Shown here in pieces: positions 26,588 to 35,032 of a stretch of DNA of 64,000 nt (positions within the stretch are counted from its first letter, which is position 1; the number at the start of each line of letters is the position of its first letter). Made by a program: the position numbers and the translations under genes. The notes beneath the pieces are model-generated. The model was not told where the DNA came from and did no database searches. It saw nothing but the letters and a program-made list of their open reading frames with translations. The stretch is from a bacterium (GTDB taxonomy: Bacteria > Bacillota > Clostridia > Lachnospirales > Lachnospiraceae), in assembly GCA_030524675.1 (NCBI GenBank), contig JAUNGE010000012.1:1-64000 (forward strand), given 5' to 3'.

Positions 26588-27761
26588 ATGCTGCCTGAAA
26601 ATTTTACAAATATTTCGGAAATCACAGACGAGGAAGTTGCTTCTGCCCTGGCGGCTGCGGTCCGCCAGACAAGAAGCTGTCTGCCGCAGTTTTCCGAACA
26701 ATTTAAAGACATTTTTTCTCATAATAATTTTTATTCCCCTGCACCGAACACGCAGTGGACAAACGGGTTCTGGACGGGGGAGCTGTGGCTTGCCTATGAG
26801 AATACACAGGAAGAATGTTTCAGACATGCTGCATTGAAACAGACATCGAGTTTTTTAGAGCGCATTGAGAAAGGAATTGAGACAGATACGCATGACCTGG
26901 GATTTCTCTATTCTCTGTCCTGCGTAGCCGGTTATAAACTGACAGGAGATGCGTCTGCCAGAAAAGCAGCTCTTCTGGCTGCGGACAAACTGGCTTCCCG
27001 TTTTCATGAAAAAGGACAGTTTTTGCAGGCATGGGGTTCTATGGATGACAAAAAGAATTACCGCCTTATCATCGATTGTCTGCTGAATCTTCCTCTGCTC
27101 TACTGGGCAAGTGAGGAGACAGGCGACTCTCATTATGCCAAAATTGCAAAGGCCCATTTGACTACCGCCTTGAAAGTCGTGATACGCCCTGACTATTCCA
27201 CGTTTCACACCTATTATTTTGATCCGGAGACAGGTGTGCCGACGCATGGTGTCACACACCAGGGATACTCTGCCGATTCCGCATGGGCGCGCGGGCAGTC
27301 CTGGGGGGGTTTACGGCATTGCTCTCAGCTACCGTTATACCAGAAATCCAGAATATATTGCTTTATTTGAGCAGGTGACGGATTATTTCCTGGAACATCT
27401 TCCAGAAAACCTGATTCCTTACTGGGATTTTGTCTTTTCAGATGGAAGTGAGGAACCGAGAGATTCGTCTGCGTCTGCCATCGCCGTGTGCGGAATGCTG
27501 GAGATGGCAAATTATCTGCCGCAGGAGAAGGCAGCGTACTATGTCTCGGCTGCAAAACGTATGATGAAAGCTCTGGTGGATTTGTGTGCCGTCAAATCGC
27601 CGGCTGTGTCGAATGGGCAGCTTCTTCATGGTGTTTACGGCAGAAAGACACTGTATAACGACTGCATTGACCATGGGATTGATGAGTGCAACCTGTGGGG
27701 AGATTATTACTATGTGGAAGCATTGACGCGCCTTTCCAGAGACTGGCATCCATACTGGTAA
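26588..27761 (+). pseudogene. GH88/GH105-type unsaturated glucuronyl hydrolase with a one-base frameshift
   Basis: Starting at ATG 26588 (GAAGGA upstream) the frame shows the toroid hydrolase motifs TNGFWTGELWLAYE, HDLGFLYSL (first catalytic Asp) and DCLLNLPLLYWA (second catalytic Asp), reaching WARGQSW. There a run of seven G (27303-27309) shifts the frame and translation ends near 27370. The rest, VYGIALSYRYTRNPEYIALF to DWHPYW, is intact in another frame to 27761. With six G the protein would be about 390 residues, the family norm. The enzyme removes 4,5-unsaturated uronic acid from the lyase products. The extra G could be real, a slippage/phase-variation site, or a read error. A paralogue at 38636 is intact. 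Confidence 0.88.
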
Positions 27762-27798
27762 AGACAGACTGAAAGACATCAAAGAAAAGGAGGTTTTT

Positions 27799-28425
27799 AT
27801 GGGTACTTTGTTTTCTATCAATAGCCCACTGTGGAATTTTATGGACAAAGTCCTGCATCTGCTGCTCTTGAATCTGCTGTGGTTTGTGTGCTGCATCCCC
27901 ATTGTCACCATCGGCGCATCCACCACAGCTCTGTATTCTGTTATGCTGAAATATACCAGAGACCAGGAAGGATATATCATTCGGGAGTTTTTTAGGGCAT
28001 TTCGGAAAAATTTTCTTTCCTCCACAGCGGTCTGGTTTCTGATGGCAGCAATCGGCATATTTCTTGGGGCGGATGCCATTGTCTATCTCCGCTCCTATGC
28101 CGTAGGGGTTTTTGATATGATTCTCATGACTGCCTTTTTTTCCGGAGTGCTGATGTATGTGTTCGTGAATCTGTATATTTATGCCCTGATAGCCGCATTT
28201 CAAAATACCATCTTTCATTTCCTGAAAAATGCACTGCTGTTGTCTGTGTGTCATTGGCCTGCGAGCCTTCTGATGATTGTGGGAGGCGTGAGTTTGTTCA
28301 CAGTCGGGATGTTGGTATTTCCGCCGCTGCTTTTTGGTGGATTTGCCTTGTTCAGTTATGTCTGCTCGAAATATTTTAATCGGATTTTTTACAGGTTTGC
28401 AGATGGTTCCCATCTTTCTGAGTGA
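27799..28425 (+). CDS. yesL: YesL-family (DUF624) membrane protein
   Basis: 208 residues with about five hydrophobic segments. It opens with a short head and SPLWNFMDKVLHLLLLNLLW, then CCIPIVTIGASTTALYSV, both hallmarks of the YesL/DUF624 family. YesL proteins are found in Firmicute loci for breakdown of pectin-like and other acidic polysaccharides beside YesMN and LplABC-type transporters; their role is unknown. AAAGGAGG precedes the ATG. It follows the glucuronyl hydrolase by 37 bases and is the last gene of the lyase operon. Confidence 0.92.
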   Translation: MGTLFSINSPLWNFMDKVLHLLLLNLLWFVCCIPIVTIGASTTALYSVMLKYTRDQEGYIIREFFRAFRKNFLSSTAVWFLMAAIGIFLGADAIVYLRSYAVGVFDMILMTAFFSGVLMYVFVNLYIYALIAAFQNTIFHFLKNALLLSVCHWPASLLMIVGGVSLFTVGMLVFPPLLFGGFALFSYVCSKYFNRIFYRFADGSHLSE

Positions 28426-28513
28426 ATAAGGAATAAGAATCGCATATTTTTGTCTGTTTTTTTAATGTAACATATTTTAAAATTGCATATATTTGTCATT
28501 ATCACTAAAATGA

Positions 28514-28542
28514 TTTACATGTAAAATTGTTTTCTGTATAAT
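28514..28542 (+). promoter_or_regulatory. Orphan sigma-A promoter
   Basis: TTTACA (28514-28519), a 17-base spacer and TATAAT (28537-28542). No start codon with a ribosome-binding site follows; transcription would run through 28549-28680 and then antisense into the convergent rpiR gene. Confidence 0.6.
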
Positions 28543-28548
28543 AATGCC

Positions 28549-28680
28549 AAAGCAGGTCTCGAGATATATAAGGATATATAGGGGATACATAAGCGGCCCA
28601 TCCGTGCATCCATAACCGGCAGTAACCAGTCAGTATCTATAACCGGCAGTAATTTTCAGCAACGGCTGGCCGCTGTCAGC
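28549..28680 (+). ncRNA. Candidate small RNA in a convergent gap
   Basis: Downstream of the orphan promoter lies a non-coding stretch with an outer inverted repeat AGCGGCC/GGCCGCT (28592-28598 and 28668-28674) enclosing two copies of a 14-base direct repeat ATAACCGGCAGTAA (about 28611 and 28639). No T-run terminator follows, so the 3' end is unclear. It could instead be a decayed repeat. Confidence 0.3.
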
Positions 28681-28682
28681 AG

Positions 28683-29444
28683 TTAAAAGAAAGTGTTGTT
28701 AGTATTTGGATTTTCCGCATGCATCAGGTACAGTTTCATCGCAAGTGTTTCCAGAATGTACACGACAGGAACCTGTGTGGTGATGTTGGTGTTGTTTGTC
28801 ATAATTTCCGGTACATGGTAAGTAACACTGCAGTCCGACATTTTCGCAAGCGCAGAGCTGGCATTGTTGGTGATGGAGACCAGAAGACTTCCCCGCGATT
28901 TCATCTGATTGGCGAGGTAAATCGTCTGCTGTGTCGCGCCAGATTCTGAGAGTGCGATGGTGATGGTGTCCTCGGTCAAATCCTGCAGAATCGGCAGAAA
29001 CGGGTCTTCCACATACAGGCTGAAATGCCCTACATTGGAGAAATAGCGGGCGCCGTATTTGCCGAGAATGCCGGAAGAACCAATGCCGATAAAGATTGTG
29101 CGCCTGGAGTCTTTTATGAGCTGAAATGCTTCTTCGATACTGTCCTGAAAATCTTTGGAATCAATGCGGGAGACAAATCCTTTAAAGGTAGTTTCCACAG
29201 AATTTCCAGAGTCAAACGTCTGTGTATTCAGGTAATCTTTATAACGCAGTTTAAAGTGGCTGTATCCTTCACAGCCGACTTTCTTACAGAAGCGCAGGAC
29301 GGTTGCTGTGGAGACATGTGCTTCATCTGCCAGCTCTTTGATTGTCATATGAGAAATGCGGTCTTTATTTTTGATGATACAGTTGTAGATGGAAAGTTCC
29401 AATTCATTGAAACTTGCCAGAAGTTCATGTGTAAACATAGTCAT
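28683..29444 (-). CDS. RpiR/MurR-family regulator with SIS domain
   Basis: 253 residues. The N-terminal HTH_6 domain includes MTIKELADEAHVSTATVLRF and CKKVGCEGYSHFKLR. The C-terminal SIS domain binds a sugar phosphate: IFIGIGSSGILGKYGARYFS and ITIALSESGATQQTIYLANQ. Such regulators respond to intracellular sugar phosphates and repress or activate sugar PTS genes. It is transcribed divergently from a close paralogue at 29648, sharing a 203-base gap. The pair sits beside a cellobiose-type PTS operon, a likely target. The 3' end faces an orphan promoter. Confidence 0.92.
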   Translation of the reverse strand: MTMFTHELLASFNELELSIYNCIIKNKDRISHMTIKELADEAHVSTATVLRFCKKVGCEGYSHFKLRYKDYLNTQTFDSGNSVETTFKGFVSRIDSKDFQDSIEEAFQLIKDSRRTIFIGIGSSGILGKYGARYFSNVGHFSLYVEDPFLPILQDLTEDTITIALSESGATQQTIYLANQMKSRGSLLVSITNNASSALAKMSDCSVTYHVPEIMTNNTNITTQVPVVYILETLAMKLYLMHAENPNTNNTFF

Positions 29445-29647
29445 CCCACCTAAGAAAAATTATGAGGAAATTATAGCATATTTTTCGGCGGTTTTACAAT
29501 AGGCAGCCGCGCGAAAATACGCCAAAAACGTCATTTCTGGGAAAAACGGTATTTCTGAGTGAGATAAAATCTAAAGGAGCATGAGACAGAAAAAAGATAC
29601 AAAGCAGAAAGAAATATGAGACAGAAAGATATTGTGAGGACAGAAAG

Positions 29648-30418
29648 ATGAATTTATTCCGACACGAACAGATATGCAGAATGAATGAGAGTGAGCTCGC
29701 TGTGTACAATTATGTTTCCGCGCATCTGAGAGAAGTGGAAAAGATGAATATACGAGAATTGTCGGCGGCAGTTGGAGTGTCCACCACAACCATTCTGCGT
29801 TTCTGCAGCAGAATCGGGTGTAACGGATATACAGAATTTAAGTACAATGTTCACAGAATGCTGGAGGAGCAGAAGGAGACGAAAGCATATTTTCCGTCTG
29901 AGATTCCTGCAATCCAGTATCTGGAAAATGCAAGGAATAATCAGGAATTGGTTTGGCAGATGGAAGTGGCAGTGGAGCTGTGCATGAAGGCAAGGCAGGT
30001 ACTGTTTATAGGAATCGGTACGAGCGGGAGCCTGGGAGAGTATGGGGCGCGTTTTTTTGCCGGAGTCGGCGTCCCCGCGTTTGCCATCACAGACCCGTAT
30101 TATCCGACCCCGATACAGGAAATGGAAAATACCACAGTGATTGCACTGTCCGTTTCAGGTGAGACGCCAGCGGTGATTTATCTGATTGACGGGTATAAGA
30201 AAAAGCGCGCGAAAGTCATCAGTATCACGAATACAAACCAGTGTACACTTGCAAAAATGTCAGATATCAACTTCTCCTACTATATGCCCGTCAGCTATGC
30301 ATGGCAGAATGCAAAAGAGGCAAATCTGACGACACAGATACCTGTAGTGTATCTGCTGGAAATGCTGATGCGGAAAATTCACATGAAATATGATGAGAAC
30401 GACGATAAAGTAGAATGA
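29648..30418 (+). CDS. RpiR/MurR-family regulator with SIS domain (paralogue)
   Basis: 256 residues, same build as its divergent neighbour: HTH region MNIRELSAAVGVSTTTILRF and CSRIGCNGYTEFKYN, then the SIS motifs VLFIGIGTSGSLGEYGARFF and VIALSVSGETPAVIYLID. GAGGACAG precedes the ATG. Because it is followed by a terminator and then the promoter of the GH1-PTS operon, it is probably the local repressor of that operon, sensing a phosphorylated disaccharide or its product. The two paralogues may respond to different sugars; that is inference. Confidence 0.92.
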   Translation: MNLFRHEQICRMNESELAVYNYVSAHLREVEKMNIRELSAAVGVSTTTILRFCSRIGCNGYTEFKYNVHRMLEEQKETKAYFPSEIPAIQYLENARNNQELVWQMEVAVELCMKARQVLFIGIGTSGSLGEYGARFFAGVGVPAFAITDPYYPTPIQEMENTTVIALSVSGETPAVIYLIDGYKKKRAKVISITNTNQCTLAKMSDINFSYYMPVSYAWQNAKEANLTTQIPVVYLLEMLMRKIHMKYDENDDKVE

Positions 30419-30453
30419 GAAAGACGATACAAAACAAGATTGATAAAAAATAG

Positions 30454-30497
30454 ATAAAAAAGCAGATAAGAAAACTATTTTCTTGTCTGTTTTTTTG
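30454..30497. terminator. Intrinsic terminator after rpiR
   Basis: Stem AGCAGATAAGAAAA against TTTTCTTGTCTGT (with G-U pairs), flanked by A and T runs, so it can work in both directions. It separates the regulator from the GH1-PTS operon. Confidence 0.75.
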
Positions 30498-30547
30498 ATG
30501 TAACAAATATCATATGATTAAAAAATTATCAAAAGTGTGCAAAATAA

Positions 30548-30576
30548 TTGAAATTTTTCTGGAATTGTGGTGTAAT
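30548..30576 (+). promoter_or_regulatory. Promoter of the GH1-PTS operon
   Basis: TTGAAA (30548-30553), a 17-base spacer and TGTAAT (30571-30576), ~92 bases before the GH1 start. A palindrome lies just downstream. Confidence 0.75.
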
Positions 30577-30586
30577 GTAGCCATGA

Positions 30587-32104
<1,518 letters not shown>

Positions 32105-32224
32105 ACAGATAAAAGTATAAAACTGCAGGAAAACAGAACTGTGGAATATCCAGGCTGATACATGCCGGATGTACATAGAAGCAGCAAACTGCAGAGAAAA
32201 AAGGAAAATAGAGGAGGATAAAAA

Positions 32225-32533
32225 ATGGTTATTCGTTTATTTTGTGCAGCAGGTATGTCCACAAGCTTATTAGTTGCTAAGATGCAGGAAGCAGCAAAGG
32301 AAAAAGGAAAAGATGCAGAGATTGCAGCATTCCCGATCAGCGAGCTGGAGCGCATGATTGATGGTACAGACGTTGCTCTGCTGGGACCGCAGGTAGGATT
32401 TCAGTTGGCAAAGGCAAAATCTATCTGTGAGCCGAAGGGTGTTCCGGTAGATATCATCCCGATGTCTGACTATGGTATGTGCAATGGTATGAACGTACTG
32501 AAATTTGCTTACAAACTGGCAAAGAATAAATAA
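32225..32533 (+). CDS. PTS EIIB component, lactose/cellobiose family
   Basis: 102 residues. The phosphocysteine is Cys7 in IRLFCAAGMSTSLLV, the hallmark of this EIIB family. It passes phosphate from EIIA to the sugar during transport by EIIC. AGAGGAGG precedes the ATG. It lies 120 bases after the GH1 gene and is separated from EIIC by 180 bases that fold into a large hairpin. Confidence 0.95.
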   Translation: MVIRLFCAAGMSTSLLVAKMQEAAKEKGKDAEIAAFPISELERMIDGTDVALLGPQVGFQLAKAKSICEPKGVPVDIIPMSDYGMCNGMNVLKFAYKLAKNK

Positions 32534-32572
32534 GAACAGGCCAGATAAAAACAGGTAAAACAGCTGATATTT

Positions 32573-32674
32573 GCAGTGCACCCCATGCGGCGCCCGCTGT
32601 GTGAGTCAAGGTCATCAAACACTGTATTCAAAGTCATTCCCCTTTTTAAATTTGATGATTTTGACGTGCACTGC
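32573..32674 (+). promoter_or_regulatory. Large intercistronic hairpin between EIIB and EIIC genes
   Basis: The 24-base right arm (32651-32674) is continuous. The left arm is split into GCAGTGCAC (32573-32581, perfect with 32666-32674) and GTCAAGGTCATCAAA (32605-32619, 13 of 15 paired with 32651-32665) by a side arm carrying GCGGCGCCCGC. It may adjust EIIB versus EIIC yield or be the remains of a small palindromic element. Confidence 0.6.
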
Positions 32675-32713
32675 TTATAAATACGAAAAAAGGTTGATTA
32701 ATAGGAGAAAAAT

Positions 32714-34027
32714 ATGGGAAAGTATATCAATGATAAAATTATTCCAAAGATCATGGCCTTTATCAACACCAAGGCAATTCAGGCTCTGAAAGATGGTATG
32801 GTATATTCCATGCCGCTCTTAATCGTAGGATCTATCTTTTTGATTCTGGCAAACTTCCCGATTGCAGCTGTGTCAAATGCACTGGCAGCATGCGGAATCA
32901 CAGATATTTTGAATCAGGCATATGGTGCGACATTCAACATCAGTGCCATGATTGCTGTTATCGGTATTGCTTACAACTATGTAAAATCTGAAGGTTTTGA
33001 ACCGCTGAGCGGCGGAATCACAGCCCTCGCAATCTTCTTACTGCTGCAGCCGGCAACAGTTGAAACAGCAGGCGGCGAGGTAGTCGGAAACGTTATCAAC
33101 AAGACATGGACAGCTGGTCAGGGTATGATCGGTGCTATCATCATCGGTCTGGTTGTTGGTTTCTGCTACTCCTGGTTCTTAAAGAAAGACATCCGCATCA
33201 AGATGCCGGCAGGTGTTCCGGCGGGTGTTGCCAACGCGTTCTCCGCATTGATTCCGGCAGGTGCAATCGTTTTAGGTGCAACCGTTCTTCACGGCGTGTT
33301 CTCTCTGGGACTGCACACAACCGTAATGGAAGCGATTTACAAAGTAATTCAGACACCTCTTCAGGGTATGACAGACTCTCTGGGCGGCGCAATCCTGATG
33401 TGCTTTGCAGGTCCGTTCCTGTGGATGTTCGGTGTACATGGTTCCACCATTGTGGGCGGTATCATGAGCGGTCTTCTTCAGGCAAACTCTCTGGCAAACC
33501 AGGCAATCATCGACAGCGGTTTGGAGCTGACAATCGCAAATGGCGGACATATCGTTACACAGCAGTTTTATGACCAGTACATCAACGTAACAGGTGCCGG
33601 TCTTACCATTGGTCTGGTTATTTACATGGTAGCATTTGCAAAATCCAAACAGTTAAAGACTCTGGGACGTCTGGAGGCAGTTCCGGCAATCTTCAATATC
33701 AACGAGCCGATTCTTTTCGGTATTCCGGTAGTTATGAACCCGATGTTAGCTGTTCCGTTTATTGCAATGCCAGTTATTGCTTGTATTATTCAGTATGCGG
33801 CTCTGGCAACAGGCATCTGCCCGCTGTACAGCGCAATTCAGGTTCCGTGGACCTGCCCGCCGATTATCTCCGGTTTCCTGATTGGAGGATGGAGAAGTGC
33901 ACTGCTTCAGATTGTAATCTTTATTGTTTCCTTCTTTGTGTATCTGCCATTTATCAGCAGGGTAGATAAGATGAACTTGGAGGCAGAGGCGAAAGCAGCA
34001 GAAGCTGATGACGATGAGGACTGGTAA
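32714..34027 (+). CDS. PTS EIIC component, lactose/cellobiose family
   Basis: 437 residues, mostly membrane-embedded with about ten hydrophobic segments. The start MGKYINDKIIPKIMAFINTK and the motifs GDP-free PLLIVGSIFLILANFPI and FNINEPILFGIPVVMNPML are diagnostic; NEPILFG is part of the sugar site. It forms the channel through which the disaccharide is moved and phosphorylated. TAGGAGAA precedes the ATG. The acidic tail (AEADDDEDW) is unusual in length but not unexpected. A 10-base tandem repeat lies between it and the EIIA gene. Confidence 0.95.
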   Translation: MGKYINDKIIPKIMAFINTKAIQALKDGMVYSMPLLIVGSIFLILANFPIAAVSNALAACGITDILNQAYGATFNISAMIAVIGIAYNYVKSEGFEPLSGGITALAIFLLLQPATVETAGGEVVGNVINKTWTAGQGMIGAIIIGLVVGFCYSWFLKKDIRIKMPAGVPAGVANAFSALIPAGAIVLGATVLHGVFSLGLHTTVMEAIYKVIQTPLQGMTDSLGGAILMCFAGPFLWMFGVHGSTIVGGIMSGLLQANSLANQAIIDSGLELTIANGGHIVTQQFYDQYINVTGAGLTIGLVIYMVAFAKSKQLKTLGRLEAVPAIFNINEPILFGIPVVMNPMLAVPFIAMPVIACIIQYAALATGICPLYSAIQVPWTCPPIISGFLIGGWRSALLQIVIFIVSFFVYLPFISRVDKMNLEAEAKAAEADDDEDW

Positions 34028-34040
34028 AATCAGTAAAAAG

Positions 34041-34090
34041 ACACGGAAAGATACGAAAAGATACAAAAAGATACGAAAAAACATGAAAAA
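34041..34090 (+). repeat. 10-nt tandem repeat, five units
   Basis: Five consecutive decamers of the form AYACGAAAAG fill 34041-34090 between the EIIC stop and the EIIA start. Differences between units are single substitutions. Confidence 0.7.
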
Positions 34091-34153
34091 TTACTGTCAG
34101 GAATCGTGAAAGACAGTAAAAACGTAACCCAGGGAAAGGAAAGGTAAAAATAG

Positions 34154-34477
34154 ATGAGCGAAGAGTTAGTAATGGAGTGTTTCCAGCTGATTACATATGT
34201 GGGAACTGCACGTTCCTGTTTTATCAATGCAATTCAGAGTGCAAAAGCTGGTAATTTTGAGGAAGCAGCAGAACTGATTAAGCAGGGAGACGAGGCATTT
34301 GTACAGGGTCACACCGGTCATGCAGGACTTTTGGCAAAAGAGGCAAACGGCGAGCTGGGAAATGTAGGCTTGATTCTGATTCATGCAGAGGACCAGCTAA
34401 TGAGCGCAGAGAGCTTCCGTATCATCGCAGAAGAGATGATTGATATTTATAAGAAAATGGCTGAAGATAAGCAGTAA
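34154..34477 (+). CDS. PTS EIIA component, lactose/cellobiose family
   Basis: 107 residues, all helical. The phosphohistidine is His77 in LILIHAEDQLMSAE, as in LacF/CelC-type EIIA. The protein is a cytosolic trimer by family and receives phosphate from HPr to give it to EIIB. GGGAAAGGAAAGG precedes the ATG at 34154. It is the last gene of the GH1-IIB-IIC-IIA operon; two hairpins and a terminator follow. Confidence 0.95.
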   Translation: MSEELVMECFQLITYVGTARSCFINAIQSAKAGNFEEAAELIKQGDEAFVQGHTGHAGLLAKEANGELGNVGLILIHAEDQLMSAESFRIIAEEMIDIYKKMAEDKQ

Positions 34478-34525
34478 GCAACGGCAGTAAGTGGTAAAAT
34501 ATTTTTGTAATCCTCCACAGGCTGA

Positions 34526-34578
34526 TTCTGGCAGAGGAGTTCCCACGTTTCCTGCCAGAAAGGCCTATGGCGGCCTTT
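34526..34578 (+). other. Two adjacent stable hairpins after the EIIA gene
   Basis: TTCTGGCAG/CTGCCAGAA (34526-34534 and 34552-34560) and AAAGGCC/GGCCTTT (34559-34565 and 34572-34578) stand side by side without a T run. They may stabilise the 3' end of the PTS mRNA. Confidence 0.5.
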
Positions 34579-34635
34579 GGCCTGCAAAGGCAAAAAATGA
34601 ATGGAACGGAAAGAAAAAAATAAGTAAAATATAGG

Positions 34636-34685
34636 AAAAGAAAAAGGGCTGTTTCTGGAAATATTGGGAATAGCTCTTTTTCTTT
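34636..34685. terminator. Intrinsic terminator of the PTS operon
   Basis: An 18-base stem AAAGAAAAAGGGCTGTTT against GAATAGCTCTTTTTCTTT (with G-U pairs) has A and T runs on either side. It ends the GH1-PTS transcript before the EIICBA leader. Confidence 0.75.
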
Positions 34686-34834
34686 AAAAAGAAGGACGAC
34701 GGCACAGGCACCGCCATGTATGAAAGGTCTCTATTTTGTTAAGAATGAACACAAAAGAGAATGAGAAATCTGTGAAGGATATCCCAGGTAAAGGAGATTT
34801 CCTGTAGTTTTTCGAAAAAACAGTGAAAAAATGG

Positions 34835-34863
34835 TTGATTTCCTGCCGAGTTTGTGTTAATTT
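34835..34863 (+). promoter_or_regulatory. Promoter of the EIICBA gene
   Basis: TTGATT (34835-34840), a 17-base spacer and TAATTT (34858-34863). Initiation near 34870 would place the antiterminator site at the start of the leader. Confidence 0.6.
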
Positions 34864-34879
34864 AAATCCAGTTTATGAG

Positions 34880-34912
34880 ATAGTATGTTACTTTTCGGGA
34901 GGCATTAACTAT
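34880..34912 (+). promoter_or_regulatory. Ribonucleic antiterminator (RAT) site
   Basis: The outer stem ATAGT/ACTAT (34880-34884 and 34908-34912) encloses the conserved elements TGTTACT and AGGCA, in the order of the RAT hairpins bound by BglG/SacY/LicT/GlcT proteins. It overlaps the terminator at 34906-34952, so the two folds exclude each other. The antiterminator at 37476 is the obvious ligand. Confidence 0.75.
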
Positions 34913-34952
34913 GCATAGATAGTGGCATATCTATGTGTGTTAGTGTCTTTTT
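34906..34952 (+). terminator. Conditional terminator in the EIICBA leader
   Basis: TAAC...CATAGATA pairs with TATCTATG...GTTA around a GTGGCA loop, followed by CTTTTT (34947-34952). Its left arm uses the last bases of the RAT hairpin. Confidence 0.75.
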
Positions 34953-35032
34953 GCGTTCATGGAGGAGTCACCTGACACACAGATATCTCCATTAAAAAGC
35001 TGGGATATGCAGCACAGAAAGGAGAAAAAAAG

